From JACVRW01 sp963733885 (GTDB lineage Bacteria > Actinomycetota > Thermoleophilia > Solirubrobacterales > Thermoleophilaceae): 64,000 nt of DNA. The translations under genes and the position numbers were made by a program. Shown here piece after piece: positions 9,140 to 16,873 of the stretch. The DNA lies in assembly GCA_963733885.1 (NCBI GenBank), contig CAVTES010000005.1:62001-126000 (forward strand), read 5' to 3'. How positions within the stretch are numbered: the stretch's first letter is position 1; every line of letters starts with the position of its first letter. The notes under the pieces are model-generated. The model saw only the letters and a list, made by a program, of their open reading frames with translations. It was not told the origin of the DNA and made no database searches.

Positions 9140-10279
9140 ATGCCGAGCATGCCCCGCGTCCTCACCGCAATCGCCCTGACCGCCGCGCTCATAGCCGGCG
9201 CGGCGCCGGTCGCGGACGCGGCCCCCCGCAAGGTGCCGCGCGGCTTCCACGGCGTGATGTGGGACCGGGCCGCCACGAACGCCCCGGCCGCCGAGCTCGA
9301 GCAGCAGTGGGCTCTGATGGCGCAGTCGGGCGTGGAGTCGGTGCGCACTGTCTTCTCCTGGGCGCGGGCGCAGCCGACGCAGGGCGTGCTTCCCGACCTG
9401 ACCGCCACCGACGAGCTCGTGGGGCTCGCCGCGCGCCACAACATCGGGCTCCTGCCCATCGTGATCGACACACCCGACTGGGCGGCCAAGCGGGCGGTGC
9501 AGGGCGCGCCGCCGGCGCACATCGGCGCATACACGGCGTTCCTGCGCAGCCTCGTGCTCCGCTATGGGCCGACGGGCTCGTTCTGGGCCGAGCACCCGGA
9601 GCTGCCGCGCAGGCCGCTCCGCACGTGGCAGATCTGGAACGAGCCGCATCTCGACTTCTACTGGAACAGCAAGGGCCATAGCTGGGCACGCGGGTACGCG
9701 CCGCTGCTCAAGGCGTCGAAGTCCGCGATCGAGAGCGTCGACCGCCGCGCCACGATCGTCCTCGCCGCCATGGCCGACTTCGCCTGGCGCCACCTCGACC
9801 GGCTCAATCGCCATCGGATCCGCCGCCATTTCGACGTCGCCGCGCTCAACTTCTTCACCTCGCGCCCCAAGAACGTGTTGAAGGCGGTGCGCTACTTCCG
9901 GCGCGCCCTCGCCCGCGGGAGGGAGAAACGCAAGCCGATCTGGATCACCGAGACCACCTGGCCCGCCGCGCGGGACCGCGTCCCCACGCCCTCGGCGGCG
10001 TGGCAGCGCGCGTGGTACACGACCGACGAGGGCATGGCTTCCCAGCTCACGGGCATGTACAGGATCGCCGCGCGCAAGCGCCGCAAGTTCCGCCTCGGGC
10101 GGGTCTACTGGTACACGTGGGCCTCGTCGTACGGGGACGGCGACCTGTTCGACTACGCCGGCCTCAACCGCTACGCGGGCGGCGTGTTCGAGCCGCGGCT
10201 CGCGCTCCAGGCATTCACGGCGAGCGCCCAGAGCCTCCAGGGCTGCGTGAAGACGCCCGAGGGCGCCTGCTCGCCGTAG
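9140..10279 (+). CDS. Secreted glycoside-hydrolase-like protein (GH5/GH39 clan A type)
   Basis: 379 residues from ATG 9140 (a TTG lies at 9137). It has a signal peptide ending near PVADAAPRK, then a (beta/alpha)8 fold of retaining glycosidases. The acid/base Glu is in TWQIWNEPHLDFYW and the likely nucleophile Glu in IWITETTWPAARD. The length fits a single catalytic domain with no binding module. It is one of six related genes in this window, the only one on the plus strand, and the most divergent. The substrate is not predictable; cell-surface polysaccharide is a fair guess. The family assignment rests on the two Glu motifs only. Confidence 0.75.
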   Translation: MPSMPRVLTAIALTAALIAGAAPVADAAPRKVPRGFHGVMWDRAATNAPAAELEQQWALMAQSGVESVRTVFSWARAQPTQGVLPDLTATDELVGLAARHNIGLLPIVIDTPDWAAKRAVQGAPPAHIGAYTAFLRSLVLRYGPTGSFWAEHPELPRRPLRTWQIWNEPHLDFYWNSKGHSWARGYAPLLKASKSAIESVDRRATIVLAAMADFAWRHLDRLNRHRIRRHFDVAALNFFTSRPKNVLKAVRYFRRALARGREKRKPIWITETTWPAARDRVPTPSAAWQRAWYTTDEGMASQLTGMYRIAARKRRKFRLGRVYWYTWASSYGDGDLFDYAGLNRYAGGVFEPRLALQAFTASAQSLQGCVKTPEGACSP

Positions 10280-10339
10280 ATGGCTGATTCCATGACCCCG
10301 CGCGCGGGTGACGCGCGCGGCCGTGGAACCAACCATCTA

Positions 10340-10497
10340 AGCCTGGATCCACCGATCCTGACGGCGTTTCCGCGCCGGAATGCCGTCGCCATGCGCCATC
10401 GGCTCGCTCGCGAGGGTTCACCCTCGCTCCGCTCCCCGACGGCCCATGGCTCGGCCTCCGGTGCGGAAACGCTCGCCAGTCCCGGTGGATCCAGGCT
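10340..10497. repeat. 158-bp imperfect palindrome (extragenic hairpin element)
   Basis: The outer ends AGCCTGGATCCACCG (10340-10354) and CGGTGGATCCAGGCT (10483-10497) are exact inverted copies. Inside them GCGTTTCCGC (10364-10373) faces GCGGAAACGC (10463-10472). At the exact centre is a perfect hairpin GCGAGGG-TTCA-CCCTCGC (10410-10427). By eye about three quarters of positions pair over 77-nt arms, with one small offset. It lies just after the 3' end of the glycosidase gene and touches the inferred right end of the IS110 element. It could be a MITE, a REP-like repeat or a large terminator. Confidence 0.75.
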
Positions 10498-10836
10498 CAT
10501 ATGGATGAGCGTTTGTCAATGGGGTGGCGTGATTGTCCCGGGGCTCGGGCGTTGGGTCGGGGTGGTGGGCATGGGCGGTTCCCGGGGCGGCACGGGCTGA
10601 AGGCTCCGGCGTGATCGACCAGTCTTGGTCAGGCTCATATGCGAGGGCTGGTTACCTCAAGACCCTTGTTCGTCGCCGGGCTCGCATCCTAAGAGCGGGC
10701 GCGGCCCGAGTCGTGGTGGCCGGGTTGCCCATAGCCCTTGTGCGCGGGCCCGTGGACGGCGACGCGGCGGCCTTCGTGGTTGCTCGTGCGCGCCCCGGCA
10801 GCCGTCCGGCGCGCATCGGTGGGTGTTGGCTGGTGC
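10498..10836. other. Non-coding 3' (right-end) region of the IS110 element
   Basis: No plausible coding frame. It contains the -35-like TTGACA on the minus strand (10519-10514) and a 12-bp sequence, CAGGCTCATATG, present at 10492-10503 and again at 10630-10641. The first copy straddles the palindrome edge and the inferred element end. The rest is G-rich sequence without further structure that I can see. Confidence 0.5.
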
Positions 10837-11921
10837 TCAGTTCAGAGTGGCGGCCTCCCAGCAGAACGCGGCGAGTTCGCGCGCGCAGGCGACCGCGACC
10901 GTGCCGGTCGGCTTGCCGCGCTCTGTGGCAAGGTGAGCCCAGCGGGCGTGCAGGCGACGCTGTGCGCGCCAGGCGACCGCGACGACGCGCGGGTCTTGGC
11001 CGGCCTGGCGAGCGGCGAGCTCGAGGCCGACGCGGGGACGGCGGCGGTAATGATGGGCGGCCTCAACGAGCAGCCTGCGCGCGTGCGTCGGCCCGGCCTT
11101 GGTGATCTGGCCCTGGACGCGCTTGCTATCGGAGCTGTACTCGCTCGGCACGATCCCGAGGAACCCCGACAGCAGGCTGGGCTTGGCGAAGCGCTCGAAG
11201 TTGCCGATCTCGGCGCACAGCCCGGCCGCGGTCAGCGTGTCGATCCCGCGGAAGCAGCGCAACCTGGCGACCGTCTCGGCATGGGGGCTGGCCGGCACCG
11301 CGGCCTCGAGCACCGTGATCAACTCGCGGCGGCGGTGCACGAGCGCCTCGACCGCCGACGTGTAGTCGATCAGCACCGCCTGCGAGAGCGCGTCATCGAA
11401 CCCAAGCTTGCCCAGCCAGCGCTGATGCGGCTGCGTCCACGCCCGGCCCGGGAAGCGCAGCCCGCGGCGCAACAAGAACTTCGACAGCCGGTGCCGCGAG
11501 CGCATCAGATCCTTGCGCGCGTCATCGATGCAGCGCACCAGATCACGGAAGTGCTCCTCGGCCTCGCTGGGCACGAACGAGAACGACAGCTCACCGGCCG
11601 CGAACAACCTGACCAGCCGCTGCGCGTCGCGCCGGTCGGTCTTGACCCGGTCCCTGGCGCGCGCGGAATCGACCCCGGCGCGATCACCCTCACATCGAGC
11701 CCGCGCTCGACCGCTACGCGTGCGAGCGCGAACCCGGTCGGCCCCGCCTCATAGACCGCGCGCGCCGGCCGCCCGAGCGCCTCGAGGAACACCGGCACTA
11801 CGATCGCCGGCTCGCCGCGCAACCGCTCCACACGCAGCTCGCCGCTGACCGGATCGAGCACCGCCGCAACCGACTGCGCCCGATGCACATCGAGCCCGAC
11901 CAGAGCCATACTGTCCGACAT
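10837..11921 (-). pseudogene. IS110-family transposase, one frameshift
   Basis: The N-terminal RuvC-like DEDD domain begins MSDSMALVGLDVHRAQSVAA (ATG 11921-11919), with the first catalytic Asp in GLDVH and a Glu in AVYEAGPTGFALAR. Near 11660 the frame shifts by one base within a GC-alternating run. The other frame continues DRVKTDRRDAQRLVRLFAAG (conserved KTD.RDA motif), then LVRCIDDARKDL and the C-terminal domain FRGIDTLTAAGLCAEIGNF, FLGIVPSEYSSDSKRVQG and AGPTHARRLLVEAAHHYR. Stop is at 10837. The two frames together equal a normal IS110 recombinase of about 360 residues. The element is inactive if the frame break is real. Confidence 0.85.
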
Positions 11922-12036
11922 GGTCGGCACCTCCCATAGCTGGGGTGTCGGCGCCGGGACCACCCCGACGCCCAGTCCCCGCACACCTATGCGCGGGGTG
12001 CCGACCGACTCTGCCTCAACCGCCGAACGACCGGCG
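11922..12036 (-). ncRNA. Candidate IS110 bridge RNA (structured 5' leader of the transposase)
   Basis: The stretch just upstream of the transposase ATG folds strongly. A perfect outer stem pairs 11923-11931 with 11997-12005 (GTCGGCACC with GGTGCCGAC) and extends by a further G-C pair at 11922/12006. Inside is a second stem, 11940-11944 with 11971-11975 and 11947-11951 with 11965-11969, leaving a 13-nt loop. A small hairpin CGCCG-AACGAC-CGGCG lies at 12021-12036. In the IS110 group the bridge RNA is encoded at this place and has a 5' hairpin and internal loops. The role is inferred from position and fold only; the guide loops are not identified. Confidence 0.4.
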
Positions 12037-12054
12037 ATCATAGGGTCTAAGCCG

Positions 12055-13275
12055 TCAGAGCGACGGGTTCGCCCTCCTCGCCGGCAGCCGGAACGCCCTT
12101 CCGGGGCGCCTGATCTTGTTGCGGTTCGCCCGGTACCAGCGCGCCAGCGCGTTGTACTGAACCGAGCGCGTACCTGTCCCGGAGACCAGCCCGGTGTTGA
12201 ACGTCGAGCCCGTGTTGCCCTGCAGCGTGAGCAGCATGTACTGGATGTGGCCCTTCACGCGAGTGTTGCGCAAGGCCATCGAGTACGCCTGCTGGAGGTA
12301 GCGCGCGCGCTTCTCCGCCGACAGCGCGCGATAGCCCGAGGCGAAGTAGCCGTACTCGGTCAGGTAGACCGGCATGCGGCCGCCGCCGTTGAAGCGAAGG
12401 GCCCCGCTCCGCTGCAGCCTGTCGAGCGCGTTGGTGAGGCGCGACAGGGTCCCCATCGTGACGTTGTCGCCACCCGGGTACCTGTAGGTCGGCGAGTTCT
12501 TGAAGTCGTACGGATGGTGCGCGTAGCCGTCGGCCTTCATCCGCGGGCAGCCGCGGGTCCGCCTGTAGTTGCGGTTCACGCACGTGACCTTGCGCAGGAA
12601 CGAGCGGCGAGGTGGACATGCCGGGGCGTCCGTACGGGCTCGGTCTCGCCGATCAGCACCTTGGCCTTCTTGTCCGCGCGCTTGATCGCCGTGTAGCCGA
12701 AAAATGTACAGCTCGCGGTAGATGTGCGGGGCGGCGGCGAGCGGCCCGAGCCAGGTCTTCCAATTGGGCTCGTTCCAGATGCTGTAGCGGTCGACCCGGC
12801 CCTTGAAGTGCCTGGCCACGACGCCGGCGAACTCGCCGAACTCGCGCGGGTTCGGTTTGTACCAGGAGCGTTGCGTCGACCTGAGCACGTTGGCCCACCG
12901 CGGCGAGGGGCCGCTGAGGGTGACGTGCACGCGGATGCCGTGCGTGCGGGCCGCGTCGATCAGGTTGTCGATCTGCGTGAACTGGTCGTGTATCTGCTGA
13001 GGCCGTCGCCGGGCGCTCGACTGTGCGTTCGGCATGGAGTACGCCCAGAGCAGGTTGACCCGGATGCGGGTGGCGCCGATCGCCTTGGCGTACTGGAAGG
13101 AGCGGTCCCCGCGCCAGCGCTTGTTGCCCTGGACGAAGAGGGCGTCGTCCTGGATTCCGAGCTCCAGGCCCGGCGCGGCCCGGGTCTCGTCAGGGACGAG
13201 CAGCCAGAGGCCGGCGACGGAAGCGGCGGCGAGTGCCGCGGCGAGCAGGGCGCGAACGGGACGCGCGAGAAGCAT
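12055..13275 (-). pseudogene. Secreted glycoside-hydrolase-like protein with three local frame breaks
   Basis: From ATG 13275 (preceded by GGAGG) the protein has a signal peptide, then GLELGIQDDALFVQGNKRW, SIWNEPNWKTWLGPL with the acid/base Glu, and VYLTEYGYFASGYRALS with the nucleophile Glu. Between about 12710 and 12600 the frame yields an unrelated stretch. Other frames restore the paralogue-like text YTAIKRADKKAKVLIGET and GRPGMSTSPL, so three single-base changes are needed, which cancel out. Comparison with the intact paralogue at 14037-15266 places them near 12700, 12650 and 12605; one is at an A5 run. Either sequence errors or real damage. The far end touches the IS110 element. Confidence 0.7.
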
Positions 13276-13329
13276 GCGATGTCCTCCGCAGCAACCCCGA
13301 GCGGCCACCATACAGAGCGCGACCGGCCC

Positions 13330-13376
13330 GGCCGGGCGGGCTCAAGAAGCGCACAGCTTCGGCGCCCGAAGGCCGG
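13330..13376. terminator. Hairpin between thiE and the next glycosidase gene
   Basis: The inner stem GAAGC-gcaca-GCTTC (13346-13360) is flanked by GC-rich arms that pair imperfectly to about 13330 and 13376. It lies downstream of the thiE stop and upstream of the next minus-strand gene. There is no clear T tract, so this is a weak terminator call. Confidence 0.3.
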
Positions 13377-13400
13377 AACCCGTGTTGTCGAGGCCCCGGT

Positions 13401-14033
13401 TCAGGGGAGCGCGGCTCGCAGCGCGGCGGCGGCGGCCTCCGGGTCGGCCGCGTCGCGGATGGCCCGCACCACCACGATCCGCCGCGTCCCTGCCGCCACC
13501 ACCTCGGCCACGTTGTCCGGGGTGATCCCGCCGATCGCGAACCAGGGTCGCTCGCCGCCGTGCTCCGCGGCGTAGCGCACGTACGAGAGCCCGGCCGCCG
13601 GGCGGCCCTCCTTGGTCGGCGTCTCCCACACCGGGCCCACGCTCAGCTGGTCCGCCTCCGAGCCGAGGGCAGCGTCGAACTGCGACGGGGAGTGAGTCGA
13701 GAGCCCGATCAAGAGCGCGTCGCCGACCTGCTCGCGCACCTCGTCCGCGGGCACGTCGTCCTGGCCCACATGCACCCCGTCGGCGCCCGCGGCGAGAGCC
13801 AGATCCGGGCGGTCGTTCAGCCAGAACAGGGCGCCGTGCTCGTGGCAGAGCGAGCGGAAGCGGGCGGCGGAGCGCAGGATCGCCTCGTCGTCCGCTTGCT
13901 TGTCGCGCAGCTGAACCATGTCCACACCGCCGCGCAGGGCCGCGGGCAGCATGTGCTCCGCCGTCGCCTCCACGACGAGGTAGAGCCGGGCCCGCCGAAG
14001 GCGCTCACGCCTGTCGGCGAGCCCGTCGCTCAA
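13401..14033 (-). CDS. thiE: Thiamine-phosphate synthase
   Basis: 210-residue TIM-barrel enzyme that joins hydroxymethylpyrimidine diphosphate and thiazole phosphate to make thiamine phosphate. Family motifs are clear: GVDMVQLRDKQADDEAILRS (substrate and diphosphate binding), FWLNDRPDLALAAGADGVHV and QDDVPADEVREQ. The Thr-rich diphosphate loop is STHSPSQF, and QLSVGPVWETPTKEGRPAAG and WFAIGGITPDNV follow. The start appears to be TTG at 14033, 3 bp after the glycosidase stop at 14037, so it is probably read through from that gene. Length is normal. It lies within a glycosidase cluster and apart from thiO-thiSG, which is on the other strand 2.8 kb away. Confidence 0.93.
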   Translation of the reverse strand: MSDGLADRRERLRRARLYLVVEATAEHMLPAALRGGVDMVQLRDKQADDEAILRSAARFRSLCHEHGALFWLNDRPDLALAAGADGVHVGQDDVPADEVREQVGDALLIGLSTHSPSQFDAALGSEADQLSVGPVWETPTKEGRPAAGLSYVRYAAEHGGERPWFAIGGITPDNVAEVVAAGTRRIVVVRAIRDAADPEAAAAALRAALP

Positions 14034-14036
14034 TGG

Positions 14037-15266
14037 TCAGCGGGTGGGGTTCGGCGCCGCCGCGGGCAGGGAGACAGCGCGGCCGGCGCGCTTAACCCGG
14101 CCGCGGTTTCCCCGGTACCAGCTGCGGAGCGCGTTGAACTGCGGCAGGCGCTTGCCGGTCCTGCTGACGATCCCGGTGTTGAAGGTGGAGCCCGAGCCGT
14201 TCGGCAGCACCAGCATCAGGTACTGGAGCTGGCTCTTCACGCGCCCGTTCCGCAGTGCGAGCGTGTAGGCCTGCTTCAGGTAGCGCGAGCGCGTCGTCGA
14301 GGGAAGCGCCCGCTTGCCCGTGGCGAAGTAGCCGTACTCGGTCAGGTACAGCGGCATCCGGCCGCCGCGGGGCGTGCGCAGTGCACCGGAGCCCCGCAGC
14401 CGGTCGAGCGCCCGCGTGAGCCGCGACAGCGTCCCGATCGTGACGTTGTCGGTGCCCGGGTACAGGTAGTTCGGCGCGTGCCGGAAGTCGTACGGATGGT
14501 GCGCGTAGCCGTCGGCCTTGAGCTTCGTGCAGTTGCGCACGCGGCGGTAGCTGGTGTTCACGCACGTGACCTTGCGCAGGAAGGCGAGCGGCGCGGTGGA
14601 CATCCCGGGGCGTGCGTACGGGCTCGTCTCCCCGATCAGCACCTTCGCCCGCGGGTCCGCCTTCTTGATCGCGTTGTAAGCGCGCGAATACAGGGAGCGG
14701 TACAGCGCGGGGCCCGACTTCAGCGGCCCCAGCCAGGTCTTCCAGTTGGGCTCGTTCCAGACGCTGTAGCGGTCGACCCGTCCCTTGAAGTGCTCCGCCG
14801 CGACCGCCGTGAACTTCCCGAACTCAGCCGCGTTCGGCTTGTACCAGGACTGCTTCGGGGCGGCCTTCTTCGCGTTCGCCCAGCGCGGAGCGGGACCGGT
14901 CAGCGACAGATGGATCCGGATGCCGTTCGCCGCCGCGCGGTCGATCAGCCGGTCGAACTGCGAGAAGTCGTAGTTGATGACGGCGGGCTTACGACGCGCG
15001 TTGTACTGAACCTTGGGCATCGTGTACGTCCAGATCACGTTGACGCGGATGCGGGTGACGCCAAGCGACTTCGCATAGTCGAAGGCCTTGTTGCCCTTGA
15101 AGCGTTTGTTGCCCTGAAGGAACAGCGCGTCGTCCTGGATCGCCAGCTCCATGCCGCGCGCGGCGCGGCTGTCCGCCGGCGCGATCAGGCTGCCTGTGAG
15201 CACGGCGGCAGCCAGGGCCAGCGCGGTGAGCAGTGCTCGGTTGGATCGTGGTACGGCGAGAGTCAC
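14037..15266 (-). CDS. Secreted glycoside-hydrolase-like protein
   Basis: The start is the GTG at 15266, preceded by AAAGGAGA at good spacing; this gives 409 residues. A signal peptide (ALLTALALAAAVLTGSLIA, then PADSRAARG) is followed by MELAIQDDALFLQGNKRFKG, a clan A glycosidase barrel. The acid/base Glu is in SVWNEPNWKTWLGPL and the nucleophile Glu in LYLTEYGYFATGKRAL. It is very close to the product of 12055-13275, so the two probably arose by tandem duplication. It lies 16 bp after the paralogue at 15283 and 3 bp before thiE, making a three-gene transcription unit. Substrate unknown. Confidence 0.8.
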   Translation of the reverse strand: MTLAVPRSNRALLTALALAAAVLTGSLIAPADSRAARGMELAIQDDALFLQGNKRFKGNKAFDYAKSLGVTRIRVNVIWTYTMPKVQYNARRKPAVINYDFSQFDRLIDRAAANGIRIHLSLTGPAPRWANAKKAAPKQSWYKPNAAEFGKFTAVAAEHFKGRVDRYSVWNEPNWKTWLGPLKSGPALYRSLYSRAYNAIKKADPRAKVLIGETSPYARPGMSTAPLAFLRKVTCVNTSYRRVRNCTKLKADGYAHHPYDFRHAPNYLYPGTDNVTIGTLSRLTRALDRLRGSGALRTPRGGRMPLYLTEYGYFATGKRALPSTTRSRYLKQAYTLALRNGRVKSQLQYLMLVLPNGSGSTFNTGIVSRTGKRLPQFNALRSWYRGNRGRVKRAGRAVSLPAAAPNPTR

Positions 15267-15282
15267 GAGGCGGATTCTCCTT

Positions 15283-16644
15283 TCAACGGGTGACTCGCTT
15301 GGTCCGGGAGCGCCCGTCAAGCGTCACCCTGAACGTGTGACGGACGGCATTCGTCACTCGGAAGATGCGTCGGAAGTAGCCCGCCCGGTTCACCTCGGCG
15401 GACCCGCGAGAACGGTAGCGACCCCCCGGAGGCTTGGACTCGACTTGGGCACTGCCGCCCAGGGCCGAGCGCAGCGCGCCGAACACTTCGACGCGGCTGC
15501 CGCCGAGCGAACGGACGAACAGCGGCATCCGGAAGGCGTCGTAGACCTCGCGCTTGGCACGGCCGTTGGCGCGGCGGAGGCCGGACTGCCAGAACTCGTT
15601 GTCGCGCACCGTGTACTGGGCGTAGGTGGCCACGCGCGGATTGCGGAAGGCGATCCACTCGCTCAGGTCCATCAGGTTTGGGGCGCGCCCGATCGGCGTG
15701 CCGAAGGGGTCGGGCGGCTTGGTCTGGTAGCCGAACTCGGTGATCCAGATCTTCAGGCCGCGGGGGAGTTTGCCGCGCCGGGCGAGCGCGTCGAGCGTGC
15801 TGCGCACCCGGCCGAGCTGGCCGATTGCGGCGTCGTCGCGCGCCTCGTTCACGCTGGGGCCGCCGGAGAGCGTGTAGGGGTGGTAGGCGAAGCCCGAGGT
15901 CGGAATGCGACCCACGCGCGAGCAGCCACGCAGCTTCGCCGCCCTGCCGCGGTACTGGCGGTAGTTGCTGTCGAGGCAGGCCATCTCGCGCAGGAACTGA
16001 AGCGGCGGCACCTTCCGCTGGTCCGTGCCGCCGCGCGGCATCAGCTCGCCCAGCAGGATCGTGTCGTCGTTGCCGGAGGCGCGCAGCCCGCGGTGGCCGG
16101 CCAGGTAGAGCTTGCGGTAGATCGAGGGCGACACCGGCACGCGCTTGCGGCGCTGCGGGCCGAGCCAGCTGTACAGGTTCGGCTCGTTCCAGATCGACCA
16201 GATGTCGACTTGCGGGAACTGCCGCCCGGCCGCCTCCGCAAAGCGCCCGAACTCCTTCGCGTTGGGCCGGTAGGTGCCGCGGCGGCCGCGGCTGCCGGTC
16301 GCCCAGCGAGGCCCGCGCCCGCCGAGGCTGAGGAAGGGCCGCATGCCGCGCGCGATGATGCCGTCGATCACCTGGCCGTAGTTCGACCAGGAGTAGTCGG
16401 CGGGGTCGGCGCCGTCGAAGCCGGCCGGCTTGCGGCGGCGGTTCGGCGCGACCTCGTCCCAGTACAGGTTGAGCTTCACGATGTCCACGCCGAGACGGTC
16501 GAACTCGTCCAGCGTCTGGGCGGTCCGCCCGCGCACCTGGGCGTCGTCTTGCATGATCGTGAGCTGCCGGGTCGAGGCGTCGGCCATCGGGGCGGCGACG
16601 GCGGCAGCAAGCAGCATGGCGATTGTGATCGTCAGTCGTTTCAT
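15283..16644 (-). CDS. Secreted glycoside-hydrolase-like protein with C-terminal extension
   Basis: 453 residues from ATG 16644 (MKRLTITIAMLLAAAVAAP), with a signal peptide. The barrel motifs are IWSIWNEPNLYSWLGP (acid/base Glu) and LKIWITEFGYQTKPPDPFG (nucleophile Glu). A beta-rich C-terminal tail of about 100 residues (VEVFGALRSALGGSAQVES and FRRIFRVTNAVRHTFRVTLD) looks like a small binding or cell-wall-associating domain that the neighbours lack. First gene of the unit leading into the paralogue at 14037-15266 and thiE. Family and substrate are not resolved. Confidence 0.8.
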   Translation of the reverse strand: MKRLTITIAMLLAAAVAAPMADASTRQLTIMQDDAQVRGRTAQTLDEFDRLGVDIVKLNLYWDEVAPNRRRKPAGFDGADPADYSWSNYGQVIDGIIARGMRPFLSLGGRGPRWATGSRGRRGTYRPNAKEFGRFAEAAGRQFPQVDIWSIWNEPNLYSWLGPQRRKRVPVSPSIYRKLYLAGHRGLRASGNDDTILLGELMPRGGTDQRKVPPLQFLREMACLDSNYRQYRGRAAKLRGCSRVGRIPTSGFAYHPYTLSGGPSVNEARDDAAIGQLGRVRSTLDALARRGKLPRGLKIWITEFGYQTKPPDPFGTPIGRAPNLMDLSEWIAFRNPRVATYAQYTVRDNEFWQSGLRRANGRAKREVYDAFRMPLFVRSLGGSRVEVFGALRSALGGSAQVESKPPGGRYRSRGSAEVNRAGYFRRIFRVTNAVRHTFRVTLDGRSRTKRVTR

Positions 16645-16780
16645 GGCACGAGCAGGAGCGGCGATGCGAAGTGGGGTAGCGCTCCCGGAGTCCCTGTCTA
16701 AACAGCACGCGGCCGCATAGTTGCGGTTCCGCAGGTCGTCAATCCTTAGCAGATAGCCTCGCGGCGATAGGATTCAAGAA

Positions 16781-16873
16781 GCTAACGGGAGCTCGGATGG
16801 ACCGGGCTGAGAGGGCGGCTGCGGCGCCGCCGACCGTCGAACCTGACCCGGGTAATGCCGGCGAAGGGAAGGT
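16781..16873 (+). promoter_or_regulatory. TPP (THI-box) riboswitch
   Basis: The classic conserved pieces appear in order and spacing: CTGAGA at 16807-16812 (pyrimidine-sensing arm), a GC-rich variable stem GGCGGCTGCGGCGCCGCC, GAACCTGA at 16839-16846, and GGGTAATGCCGGCGAAGGGAA at about 16850-16870. It lies immediately upstream of thiO. The aptamer 3' end (AGGGAAG) also provides the only Shine-Dalgarno-like sequence before the GTG at 16872, so ligand binding probably blocks translation directly. Confidence 0.93.

Larger units (their letters stand above)
10498..12046 (-). mobile_element. IS110-family insertion sequence (ends approximate)
   Basis: The element contains an IS110-type transposase reading frame (10837-11921), about 340 bp of non-coding 3' sequence and about 120 bp of structured 5' leader. 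No terminal inverted repeats are visible, as expected for IS110. Read on the minus strand, the 3' end carries a perfect -35-like TTGACA (10519-10514) and the 5' end a -10-like TATGAT (12042-12037). Joined in a circle, these would form a promoter driving the leader, as described for IS110 elements. The 5' end sits directly beside the stop codon of the next glycosidase gene. Exact boundaries are not determined. Confidence 0.65.

Noticed and set aside
10837..11607. Separate small transposase gene
   Set aside because: It is the C-terminal half of the frame-broken IS110 recombinase; its TTG start is inside a conserved motif.
13233..15293. A 686-codon plus-strand frame over thiE and two glycosidase genes
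   Set aside because: It covers three genes with good motifs on the other strand; product is His/Arg/Val-rich without domains.
16797..16871. ATG start for thiO at 16797
   Set aside because: It lies inside the TPP aptamer; the protein family starts near the GTG at 16872.
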